Position numbers and translations under genes: made by a program
Shown: piece by piece, positions 9,140 through 17,079 of the stretch
Position numbering within the stretch: the stretch's first letter is position 1
Layout of the letters: each line of letters begins with the position of its first letter
Assembly (NCBI RefSeq): GCF_044197065.1
Contig: NZ_JBIQOI010000001.1
Coordinates: forward strand, 806,001 to 870,000
Source of the DNA: Kluyvera ascorbata_C
GTDB taxonomy: Bacteria; Pseudomonadota; Gammaproteobacteria; Enterobacterales; Enterobacteriaceae
Direction of reading: 5' to 3'
DNA length: 64,000 nt
Notes under the pieces: model-generated
What the model was told of the DNA's origin: nothing
Databases searched by the model: none
Seen by the model: the letters and a program-made list of their open reading frames with translations, nothing else

Positions 9140-10501
9140 TTATTCGAACAGTCGATGGTGCAACGCTTTGACCGCGCTGTCGGCCGCATCGCCTGGCAGC
9201 AGGAAGCAAAGGTTGTTATGAGACGCACCGTGACAAATCATCCGCACCGCATGTTCTTCCAGACGGGAGAAGACATCGTTACAAACGCCCAGCTCTTTCG
9301 TTAGCTGATTACCCACCAGCGTCACCAGCGCCAGCCCGGTTTCCACTTCAACACGACAGTGGGAGGCGAGGGCGGTAAATAATGCCGTGGTCAGCGTATG
9401 ATCTTCGCCGGAGGTGGCGTTTGAAGAGTCCAGCGCCAGCGCAATGGTGGATTCTGATGTGGTTACCAGATCCGTTGCGACGTTGTGCTCAGCCAGCAGC
9501 GTGAAAATCTGCGCTAAGAAACGGTTAGATGGTTGCTCGTCCAGACGGTGAAGGCGCAGCAGCGTCTGCTTGCGGCGTACCGCCACCGCACGGTAGCGCG
9601 GCGGGTTGTCCGTTGTGCAGCAAACTAACGTACCCCCAGCGGCGGTATCTTTACTGGATCCCACAAACACCGGAATGTTCTTACGCATCGCTGGCAGCAG
9701 CGTCGCCGGGTGCAGCACTTTCGCGCCGTAGCCTGCCATATCGCTCGCTTCAGAGAACGAAATGCTGTCGATGCGTTTCGCATTTGGCGCGATACGAGGA
9801 TCGGTGGTGTAGATGCCAGCAACATCGGTCCAGATATCAACGCGGCCTGCGTGCAGCGCTTCACCTAGCAGGGAGGCCGTATAGTCGCTGCCGCCACGAC
9901 CAAGCGTGGTGGTACGACCGTTAGCATCACGGCCGATAAAACCCTGGGTAATCATGATTTCTTGTTCAATACGCGGGCGCAGGTGCGTTTCAGCAAGCTC
10001 AGCCACGGCGCTAACCTGAGGTTCAGCACAGCCGTGATTGGAGTCGGTGCGAATCACGCTGCGCGCGTCAAACCAACTGCTTTCTACGCCGCGCTCACGC
10101 ATAACTTCCGTGAACAGCAGGCTGGACATCAATTCGCCATGACTTACCAGCTCATCGCTCAGCGCCGCCGACGGAGAAACCGTCGCCGTTTGCGCCAGGC
10201 GGCTAATATTGTCGAGGAGATTATCGATCTCTTTGCTGATAACGGTAGGCTGCTTCAGACGGGAAATAATGTTGTACTGAATCGTCCGGAGGGTATCCAG
10301 TTTGTCCAATTGCTGATGACTTTCCAGACCTTCAGAAAGCTCAACCAGTAAGTTGGTGACACCTGCGGAGGCAGACAGAACGACTAAACGAACATTTTGA
10401 TCGGCAAGCACAATGCTGGCACTGCGGTTCATCGCATCAAAATCAGCAACGCTGGTGCCGCCAAACTTGGCAACGATGAATTGTGGGTAAATGCGGGTCA
10501 T
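9140..10501 (-). CDS. LysC-type aspartokinase (probable second copy, diaminobutyrate module)
   Basis: This 453-residue enzyme makes aspartyl phosphate from aspartate and ATP. It aligns along its whole length with E. coli LysC (449 residues). The kinase domain has KFGGTSVADFDAM, DELVSHGELMSSLLF, TTTLGRGGSDYTASLL and IWTDVAGIYTTDPR. Two ACT domains follow (about 310-453). At positions that contact lysine in E. coli LysC the residues differ: Met318 is Glu, Gly323 is Arg, Ser338 is Ala and Val339 is Thr, while Asp340, Thr344, Ser345 and Glu346 are kept. Reduced lysine inhibition is therefore likely. It is divergent from dat-ddc, so its probable task is to supply aspartate semialdehyde for diaminobutyrate. 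Whether a normal lysC exists elsewhere cannot be seen here. Confidence 0.9.
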   Translation of the reverse strand: MTRIYPQFIVAKFGGTSVADFDAMNRSASIVLADQNVRLVVLSASAGVTNLLVELSEGLESHQQLDKLDTLRTIQYNIISRLKQPTVISKEIDNLLDNISRLAQTATVSPSAALSDELVSHGELMSSLLFTEVMRERGVESSWFDARSVIRTDSNHGCAEPQVSAVAELAETHLRPRIEQEIMITQGFIGRDANGRTTTLGRGGSDYTASLLGEALHAGRVDIWTDVAGIYTTDPRIAPNAKRIDSISFSEASDMAGYGAKVLHPATLLPAMRKNIPVFVGSSKDTAAGGTLVCCTTDNPPRYRAVAVRRKQTLLRLHRLDEQPSNRFLAQIFTLLAEHNVATDLVTTSESTIALALDSSNATSGEDHTLTTALFTALASHCRVEVETGLALVTLVGNQLTKELGVCNDVFSRLEEHAVRMICHGASHNNLCFLLPGDAADSAVKALHHRLFE

Positions 10502-10690
10502 AACACTCTCATATCAGGGCGCCATATGGTGATGGCTAGAAAATTTTCATTCTCGGCATAAGGGAAGGTTCCTTCTCCTTACGAAATGTCCGCCCGCGAA
10601 CATTTCTGGATGACAACCCAGGAGTAATCCTGTTGTCGATAACGTGTTCTGCCCGTCACACGCTACCGGGTGCTGCGCATTAGTCTATAT
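10502..10690 (-). promoter_or_regulatory. Structured leader, vestige of a lysine riboswitch
   Basis: Read on the minus strand, this leader contains a hairpin GACAAC-AGGA...TCCT-GTTGTC (10612-10637), a second hairpin with AAATGT/ACATTT stem (10584-10605) and a GAAGG-TT-CCTTC hairpin (10559-10580). CCTGGGTTGTCA, CCAGAA and, further down, CTTCCCTTATGCCGAGAATG correspond to the 3' part of the E. coli lysC leader as I recall it. The 5' aptamer part (AGAGG-GC, AAGTA, GGAGGAGCC, ATCGCCGAGG motifs) is not found upstream. It therefore appears to be a truncated leader that has lost the ligand-binding core. Confidence 0.55.
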
Positions 10691-11111
10691 TTACTGGGGT
10701 GTAAATAAGCGCGCCATAGTAAGTGATTTATCCCTATGGATCGACTTTTTTATTTATATCTCAGTAAATAAATGAAAAATCCCGTTTTATTCAAAATCCT
10801 CAACGGTATTAACGGTAAAGACACGTAAAAAAATAATAAATCCTTAACAATCGGGTGGCTATCATTACATCATCAGCTTTGTATTTATCTGAAGCTTTTA
10901 AAAATAAATGGTAACAATTTGGTGTTGGTGTGTTGTGGTTTTTCGTTGTTACCTTTTGATTTTAAAGTAAAAAATTGAAACCTGAAACCGCGAAAAATAA
11001 ATGATTGAGTCCTTCGCTAAAACAACATATATTAGCCGCGATTTTTTACAGGTAATCCTTATAACCATTTATTCAATCAGGCGTTAATCTACACCTGGTT
11101 GTAGGAGTGAT
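10691..11111. other. AT-rich divergent control region of lysC-like and dat-ddc
   Basis: About 420 AT-rich bases without a gene separate the aspartokinase leader from dat. The dat start is preceded by TAGGAGTGA (GGAG at 11104-11107). No known operator could be assigned with confidence. Confidence 0.4.
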
Positions 11112-12497
11112 ATGATGACGGATAAAGTCCGTATTGATACTTTACGTGCTAATTCATTACCACAGAGCAATGATACCTTTTTAGCAAGACAAGCTGAGTT
11201 TGAATCTAACGTCAGAAGCTATCCACGTAAGCTGCCATTAGCTATTGCGAAGGCACAGGGCGTCTGGATCACTGACGTTGAAAATAATCAATACCTTGAC
11301 TGTCTGGCGGGTGCCGGCACCCTGGCACTTGGTCATAATCATCCTGATGTACTTCAAAGCATTCAAAGTGTTATCACGAGTGGCTTACCGTTACATACGC
11401 TTGATCTCACGACCCCATTAAAAGATGAATTTTCATCTTATTTACTCTCCCTGTTACCAGGTGAGGGTAAAGAGTATTGCCTGCAGTTTACCGGCCCATC
11501 TGGCGCGGATGCTGTAGAAGCGGCTATCAAACTGGCGAAAAAAGCGACCGGTCGTTCTGGTGTAATCAGCTTCTCCGGCGGTTACCACGGTATGACTCAC
11601 GGCGCGCTGTCCGTGACCGGTAACCTGTCACCGAAAGAAGCCGTTAGCAACATGATGCCGGAAGTGCAGTTCATGCCATATCCGCACGAGTACCGCTGCC
11701 CGCTGGGTATCGGTGGCGAAGCGGGCGTGAAAGCGCTGACCTACTACTTCGAAAACCTGATTAACGACGTTGAAAGCGGCGTGCGTAAACCTGCGGCGGT
11801 GATCCTTGAAGCCGTTCAGGGTGAAGGCGGCGTTAACCCGGCTCCGGTCGAGTGGCTGCAACGCATCCGTAAAGTGACTCAGGAACACGGCATCATGCTG
11901 ATCCTCGACGAGGTTCAGGCTGGCTTCGCGCGTACTGGTAAGCTGTTCGCCTTCGAACACGCCGGTATCGAGCCAGATATCATCGTGATGTCCAAAGCCG
12001 TTGGCGGCGGTCTGCCACTGGCTGTTCTGGGCATTAAAAAGCAGTTTGACGCATGGGCACCAGGCCACCACACCGGTACCTTCCGCGGCAACCAGCTGGC
12101 CATGGCGACCGGCCTGACCACGCTGAAGATCCTCAAAGACGACAAGATTGCCGATAAAGTTGCCGCCCAGGGCGAGTGGCTGAAAGGCAAACTGGCTGAG
12201 CTGCAGAAACGCTACCCGGTTATCGGTCACGTTCGCGGTCTGGGTCTGATGATCGGTCTGGAAATCGTTAAGCCTAACGAAGCGCCGGATCACATGGGCT
12301 GCTTCCCGGCTGACGGCGAGCTGTCTGCGCTGCTGCAGAAGAAATGCTTCCAGGCGGGTCTGATCCTGGAACGCGGTGGTCGTAACGGTTGCGTACTGCG
12401 CCTGCTGCCATCCCTGCTGATCACTAACGATGAGCTGGAAATTTTCCTCGATAAATTTGAAAACGCCCTGAATGCCGCTGGCGTGAAGCCGGTTTAA
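11112..12497 (+). CDS. dat: Diaminobutyrate--2-oxoglutarate aminotransferase
   Basis: This is a 461-residue class III (acetylornithine/GABA type) PLP aminotransferase. Visible motifs are GAGTLALGHNHPDV, FTGPSGADAVEAAIKLA, FSGGYHGMTHGALSVTG, ILEAVQGEGGVNPAP, LILDEVQAGFARTG and the PLP lysine in VMSKAVGGGLPLAV, then HTGTFRGNQLAMATG. Dat moves an amino group from glutamate to aspartate semialdehyde, giving L-2,4-diaminobutyrate. The assignment rests on its partner: ddc starts 15 bases after its stop. The first 150 or so codons are AT-rich (many TTA and ATT), unlike the remainder, which uses CTG and CGT in the style of strongly expressed genes. The ATG at 11112 and the one at 11115 are both possible starts. 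Confidence 0.93.
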   Translation: MMTDKVRIDTLRANSLPQSNDTFLARQAEFESNVRSYPRKLPLAIAKAQGVWITDVENNQYLDCLAGAGTLALGHNHPDVLQSIQSVITSGLPLHTLDLTTPLKDEFSSYLLSLLPGEGKEYCLQFTGPSGADAVEAAIKLAKKATGRSGVISFSGGYHGMTHGALSVTGNLSPKEAVSNMMPEVQFMPYPHEYRCPLGIGGEAGVKALTYYFENLINDVESGVRKPAAVILEAVQGEGGVNPAPVEWLQRIRKVTQEHGIMLILDEVQAGFARTGKLFAFEHAGIEPDIIVMSKAVGGGLPLAVLGIKKQFDAWAPGHHTGTFRGNQLAMATGLTTLKILKDDKIADKVAAQGEWLKGKLAELQKRYPVIGHVRGLGLMIGLEIVKPNEAPDHMGCFPADGELSALLQKKCFQAGLILERGGRNGCVLRLLPSLLITNDELEIFLDKFENALNAAGVKPV

Positions 12498-12512
12498 ACG
12501 GAGTAGGATCGA

Positions 12513-13976
12513 ATGTCTGACGTAAACCCGATTCTGTCCGGCTCGGCGCAGAGTATTGCTGCCTATCAGGACGCTATCGAGCAGAGTACTAAAGCAGTCG
12601 TTGAATGGTTAAAACAGCCTGAGATGTACCAGGGCAAAACCGTTGAACAGCTGCGTGAACGTATCAACCTGAACTTTACGTCTCAAGGCCTGGGCAACCA
12701 GGCCGCCATTGAGCGTGCGGTTGAATACTTTCTGAAAGACAGTCTGTCCGTTCACCATGCCCAGTGTGTGGCGCACCTGCACTGCCCAAGCCTGGTGATT
12801 AGCCAGGCGGCGGAAGTGCTGATCAACGCCACCAACCAGAGCATGGACTCCTGGGATCAGAGCCCGTCCGCGACCATTATTGAGATCAAACTGATCGAAT
12901 GGCTGCGCGACCAGGTTGGCTTCCCGGCAGGCGATGCAGGCGTGTTCACCAGCGGCGGTACTCAGAGCAATCTGATGGGCCTGATGCTGGCGCGTGATGC
13001 GTTTTATGCGCGTCAGGGGCACTCTGTACAGCAAGACGGTATTACCGGCGACCTGCGAAAGATGAAAGTGTTCTGTTCTGAGAACGCGCACTTCTCCGTG
13101 CAGAAAAACATGGCGCTGATGGGCCATGGCTATCAGTCCGTCATGCTGGTGAAAACCGACGCCTTCTCTCGCATGGACATCAATGACCTGAAAGAGAAGC
13201 TGGCGCAGGCGAAAGCCAACGGCGAACAGGTGATGGCGATTGTTGCCACGGCAGGTACCACCGATGCGGGCGCAATCGACCCGTTAACGGAAATTACCGC
13301 GCTGGCAGCGGCAGAGCAGATCTGGGTTCACGTCGATGCGGCGTGGGGCGGGGCGTTACTGCTGTCTGAGAAGTATCGTCATTTCCTTAATGGGCTTGAG
13401 CAGGCTGACTCCGTCACCCTGGACTTCCATAAGCAGTTCTTCCAGACCATTAGCTGCGGGGCGTTCCTGCTGAAAGATGCGCGTCATTATGAACTGATGC
13501 GTTATCAGGCGGCGTACCTGAACTCTGATTTCGATGAAGAGCACGGCGTGCCGAACCTGGTATCTAAGTCTCTGCAGACCACGCGTCGTTTCGATGCGCT
13601 GAAGCTGTGGATGGGCCTCGAAGCGCTGGGCAAAAAGCAGTATGCCGAAATCATTGATAACGGCGTAACGCTGGCGCAGCAGGTTGCTGAGTTTGTGGCT
13701 TCCGAGCCGCACCTGGAGCTGGTCATGCAGCCTCAGTTGGCAAGCGTGCTGTTCCGTTTCCGTCCGGAAAATAACGACAGCGCGTTTGTGGCTCTGCTGA
13801 ACCAACGTATTGGTGACGTTCTGCTGGCTTCCGGTAGCGCGAACGTGGGTGTGACTGAAGCCGATGGCGTAACCTGCCTGAAGCTGACGCTGCTGAACCC
13901 AACGGTATGCCTGGAGGACGTTAAAGTCCTGCTGGCGAGCGTGAAAGACACCGCTGAGAAGCTGCTGAACGCGTAA
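12513..13976 (+). CDS. ddc: L-2,4-diaminobutyrate decarboxylase
   Basis: This 487-residue group II PLP decarboxylase converts L-2,4-diaminobutyrate to 1,3-diaminopropane. Motifs are AQCVAHLHCPSLVISQAAEV, GVFTSGGTQSNLMGLMLARD, SENAHFSVQKNMALMG, ATAGTTDAGAIDPLTEI, VHVDAAWGGALLLS and the PLP lysine in TLDFHKQFFQTISCGAF. The pairing of dat and ddc for diaminopropane synthesis is known from Acinetobacter and enterobacteria. The gene follows dat in an operon and ends at a strong terminator. Diaminopropane is a structural polyamine; in some bacteria it is also linked to siderophore synthesis, but no siderophore genes are in view. Confidence 0.94.
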   Translation: MSDVNPILSGSAQSIAAYQDAIEQSTKAVVEWLKQPEMYQGKTVEQLRERINLNFTSQGLGNQAAIERAVEYFLKDSLSVHHAQCVAHLHCPSLVISQAAEVLINATNQSMDSWDQSPSATIIEIKLIEWLRDQVGFPAGDAGVFTSGGTQSNLMGLMLARDAFYARQGHSVQQDGITGDLRKMKVFCSENAHFSVQKNMALMGHGYQSVMLVKTDAFSRMDINDLKEKLAQAKANGEQVMAIVATAGTTDAGAIDPLTEITALAAAEQIWVHVDAAWGGALLLSEKYRHFLNGLEQADSVTLDFHKQFFQTISCGAFLLKDARHYELMRYQAAYLNSDFDEEHGVPNLVSKSLQTTRRFDALKLWMGLEALGKKQYAEIIDNGVTLAQQVAEFVASEPHLELVMQPQLASVLFRFRPENNDSAFVALLNQRIGDVLLASGSANVGVTEADGVTCLKLTLLNPTVCLEDVKVLLASVKDTAEKLLNA

Positions 13977-13993
13977 GTAATCTCGTTGCGATA

Positions 13994-14024
13994 AAAATGG
14001 CTCCCACGGGAGCCATTTTTTTTG
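13994..14024 (+). terminator. Terminator of dat-ddc, probably bidirectional
   Basis: The hairpin ATGGCTCCCACGGGAGCCAT is preceded by AAAA and followed by a run of eight T. On the minus strand a TTTTT run also follows, so it may serve dauA from the other side. It matches the hairpin at 9059-9078 in 18 of 20 positions. Confidence 0.85.
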
Positions 14025-14042
14025 CTTGTCATCTGTAACGGA

Positions 14043-14115
14043 TAGCCCGGCCAAGCGAAGCGCCGCCGGGGAGGCTACGGTGCTATTCTCGGCGGCGCTT
14101 CGCTTGGCCGGGCTA
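14043..14115. repeat. Pair of REP elements in inverted orientation
   Basis: A perfect 25-base inverted repeat (14043-14067 and 14091-14115, starting TAGCCCGGCCAAGCGAAGCG) surrounds a 23-base spacer. It sits between the 3' ends of ddc and dauA, the usual position for REP/BIME elements. Related single copies are at 24184-24212 and 51199-51225. Confidence 0.85.
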
Positions 14116-14118
14116 CGG

Positions 14119-15801
14119 TTAGAGGATGTCGGCTAGCGCGGCATCTTTGTTAGGGAAGAACGTCAGGCGTCCTGGGATTGGCTGAATACCGGCGCGCGCC
14201 ATGGTGCGCAGCGGCTGGAACTCCAGGTTGGAGACGCGCAGTTCGCAGCCTTCAGGCAGTTTCTTCACGAAACGCTGGAAGGCATCCAGACCACCGGCAT
14301 CCAGCACCGGTACGGCATCCCACTTCAGCACCACGATACGTTTGCCTTCAATACGCGTTTCAAGGTCGCTGAACAGACCTTCGGCGGCGGCAAAGAACAG
14401 CGGACCAATCACGCGCAGCACCAGTACATCGTCCGGCACGGTCACGTTCACGGCGGAAAGACGGGTCATGCGTGCAATGCGGCGCATAAACAGCAGAGAG
14501 GCTAGCACGATGCCGACGCTGATGGCGATAACCATATCAAACAGCACGGTCAGCGACATGCAGATGAGCATTACGATGATGTCGTCTTTCGGCGCTTTGC
14601 GCAGCAGGTAAACCACTTTGTGCGCCTCGCTCATGTTCCATGCCACCATCAGCAGCAGAGCGGCCATGGCAGAAAGCGGCAGCCAGGAGAGTACCGGGGC
14701 CAGAATCAGCAGCGCCAGAATCACCAGAATCGCGTGGATCACCGCCGATACCGGAGAGGTGGCGCCAGCACGAACGTTTGCCGCCGAGCGCGCGATCGCT
14801 GCGGTGGCGGTAATGCCGCCAAAGAACGGTGCCACGATGTTGCCGAGGCCCTGACCGACCAGCTCGCTGTTCGCTTTATGTTTGGTACCGGTCATGCCGT
14901 CGAGCACCACCGCGCACAGCAGGGATTCAATCGCTCCCAGCATCGCCATGGAAAACGCCGCCGGCAAGAGGGCGTGAATGGAGGCCCAGCTCAAGGTGAA
15001 GGTTGACCCCGGCATATCCCACGGCAGCACAAACTGCGGTAGCAGCTGCGGGATACCGTTGCCCTGTGAGCCATCCGCCAGGATGTAATGGAACTGGGAG
15101 CCGATGGTCGCGACGTGACCGCCGAGCAGGTTCACAATCAGCATCACCACGCAGCCAGCAATCAGCGCGGGCAGGTGGCCCGGCAGACGCAGGCCGAGAC
15201 GCGGCCAGAGGATTAGGGTGCCGAGGGTGACGACACCAATGGCCGCATCGCCGACGTTGATGGTCGGCAGCGCCATCACCAGCGCACCCACCTTCTGTAA
15301 ATAGTGTTCCGGAACGTGCGTCATCTGCAGACCGAGGAAGTCTTTAATCTGCATGGTCCCGATGGTAATACCAATCCCCGAGGTGAAGCCAAGCGTGACC
15401 GACAGTGGAATATATTCGATCAGGCGACCAAAGCGGGCCAGGCCAAAGAGGATCAGGAATATACCGGACATCAGGGTCGCCACCAGCAGGCCCGCCAGGC
15501 CAAACTGCTGCGAAACAGGGTAGAGAATAACCACGAAGGCCGCCGTCGGCCCGGAGACGCTGAAGCGTGAGCCGCCGGTCAGGGCGATAACAATCCCCGC
15601 GACGGCGGAGGTGTAAAGGCCGTACTGCGGAGCCACACCGCTGCCAATCGCCAGCGCCATCGCCAGTGGAATCGCGATGATCCCGACGGTGATCCCGGCA
15701 ATCAGGTCGCGCATAAACCGCGCGGAGGTGTATTTCTCTTTCCAGCAGGCGTCAATCAGCGCGCGGAAAGGCATAACGTGAGGGGAGAGTAATTTATTCA
15801 C
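14119..15801 (-). CDS. dauA: C4-dicarboxylate transporter DauA (SLC26/SulP family)
   Basis: This 560-residue membrane protein matches E. coli DauA (YchM) throughout. The N-terminal part has about 12-14 membrane segments (for example DLIAGITVGIIAIPLAMALAIGSGV and the SLC26 signature GSRFSVSGPTAAFVVI). A C-terminal STAS domain (about residues 440-560, VLVLRVIGPLFFAAAEGLF, VVLKWDAVPVLDAGGLDAFQRF) lies in the cytoplasm. DauA takes up succinate and other C4-dicarboxylates under aerobic, acidic conditions in E. coli. The gene is separated from prs by a terminator and probably has its own promoter. Confidence 0.96.
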   Translation of the reverse strand: MNKLLSPHVMPFRALIDACWKEKYTSARFMRDLIAGITVGIIAIPLAMALAIGSGVAPQYGLYTSAVAGIVIALTGGSRFSVSGPTAAFVVILYPVSQQFGLAGLLVATLMSGIFLILFGLARFGRLIEYIPLSVTLGFTSGIGITIGTMQIKDFLGLQMTHVPEHYLQKVGALVMALPTINVGDAAIGVVTLGTLILWPRLGLRLPGHLPALIAGCVVMLIVNLLGGHVATIGSQFHYILADGSQGNGIPQLLPQFVLPWDMPGSTFTLSWASIHALLPAAFSMAMLGAIESLLCAVVLDGMTGTKHKANSELVGQGLGNIVAPFFGGITATAAIARSAANVRAGATSPVSAVIHAILVILALLILAPVLSWLPLSAMAALLLMVAWNMSEAHKVVYLLRKAPKDDIIVMLICMSLTVLFDMVIAISVGIVLASLLFMRRIARMTRLSAVNVTVPDDVLVLRVIGPLFFAAAEGLFSDLETRIEGKRIVVLKWDAVPVLDAGGLDAFQRFVKKLPEGCELRVSNLEFQPLRTMARAGIQPIPGRLTFFPNKDAALADIL

Positions 15802-15886
15802 AGTCGTGTTTCATCCATGAGCGCATCATCTACCATATGAATGATAGTTGAAGTTGGCATAAATCATACAAATTAACTACACAGAC

Positions 15887-15913
15887 AAAAAAACCCGCCG
15901 CAGCGGGTTTTTT
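15887..15913 (-). terminator. Terminator of prs
   Basis: The stem AACCCGC-loop-GCGGGTT has A and T runs on both sides. It lies 13 bases after the prs stop on the minus strand and ahead of dauA. Confidence 0.88.
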
Positions 15914-15925
15914 AACCAGATTCGA

Positions 15926-16873
15926 TTAATGCTCGAACATGGCAGAGATGGATTCTTCGTTGCTGATACGACGAATCGCTTCGGCCAGCATCCCGGACAG
16001 AGTCAGGGTACGAACATTTGGCAGTGCTTTGATCTCATCACTTAACGGGATGGTATCGCAGACGACCACTTCATCGATAACGGAGTTACGCAGGTTGTTC
16101 ACCGCATTGCCGGAGAAGATCGGGTGGGTTGCGTAGGCGAATACGCGTTTAGCACCACGTTCTTTCAGCGCTTCAGCAGCTTTGCACAGCGTGCCACCGG
16201 TATCGATCATGTCATCAACCAGTACGCAGTCACGACCGGCAACGTCACCGATGATGTGCATAACCTGGGAAACGTTCGCGCGAGGACGACGTTTGTCGAT
16301 GATAGCCATGTCGGTATCGTTGAGCAGTTTAGCAATAGCACGAGCGCGGACTACGCCGCCAATGTCTGGAGAAACCACGATTGGGTTATCCAGGTTCAGC
16401 TGCAGCATATCTTCGAGCAGGATTGGGCTACCAAATACGTTATCAACCGGAACATCGAAGAAGCCCTGGATCTGTTCAGCGTGCAGGTCTACGGTCAGTA
16501 CGCGGTCAACGCCAACGCTTGACAGGAAGTCAGCAACAACTTTAGCGGTGATAGGTACACGAGCAGAACGAACGCGACGGTCCTGGCGAGCATAACCGAA
16601 GTAAGGGATAACGGCGGTGATACGGCCTGCGGAAGCACGGCGCAGGGCATCTACCATAACGACTAATTCCATCAGGTTGTCGTTAGTCGGGGCACAAGTG
16701 GACTGGATGATGAAAATATCACCACCGCGTACGTTTTCGTTAATTTGTACGCTGACTTCGCCGTCGCTAAAGCGACCTACAGCGGCGTCGCCGAGAGAAG
16801 TGTACAGGCGGTTGGCAATACGTTGTGCTAGTTCCGGGGTGGCGTTACCAGCAAAAAGCTTCATATCAGGCAC
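15926..16873 (-). CDS. prs: Ribose-phosphate pyrophosphokinase
   Basis: This 315-residue enzyme makes phosphoribosyl pyrophosphate from ribose 5-phosphate and ATP, the precursor of nucleotides, NAD, His and Trp. It has KLFAGNATPELAQRIA, FSDGEVSVQINENVRGGDIFIIQST, YFGYARQDRR (catalytic loop), TVDLHAEQIQGFFD and the PRPP-binding VLVDDMIDTGGTL. The GTG at 16873 is chosen: it gives exactly the E. coli length and has GAGG seven bases upstream. An ATG at 16891 would add six residues. It follows ispE by about 200 bases on the same strand, as in E. coli. Confidence 0.97.
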   Translation of the reverse strand: MPDMKLFAGNATPELAQRIANRLYTSLGDAAVGRFSDGEVSVQINENVRGGDIFIIQSTCAPTNDNLMELVVMVDALRRASAGRITAVIPYFGYARQDRRVRSARVPITAKVVADFLSSVGVDRVLTVDLHAEQIQGFFDVPVDNVFGSPILLEDMLQLNLDNPIVVSPDIGGVVRARAIAKLLNDTDMAIIDKRRPRANVSQVMHIIGDVAGRDCVLVDDMIDTGGTLCKAAEALKERGAKRVFAYATHPIFSGNAVNNLRNSVIDEVVVCDTIPLSDEIKALPNVRTLTLSGMLAEAIRRISNEESISAMFEH

Positions 16874-17079
16874 GAGAAGAACCTCAGGCATGCGTCCAGT
16901 GGTGGATGAAACGAGCCAAAAACTGTGCGGGCCAGGCGCGGTTTCATCCAGGCGGTGTATTAAAGAGCGCGATGCAACGTCTGGAACAGGGTGACGTTGT
17001 CACCAGAGCTCAGTTTGCCCGGCTTGGTTACTCATCACTATTCCTCTTTCGTCAGCATGACTGACGGAAAACGAATGAT

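Noticed and set aside
10502..10690. Functional lysine riboswitch
   Set aside because: Only 3' elements of the lysC leader can be matched; the conserved aptamer core is not found, so a working riboswitch is not claimed.
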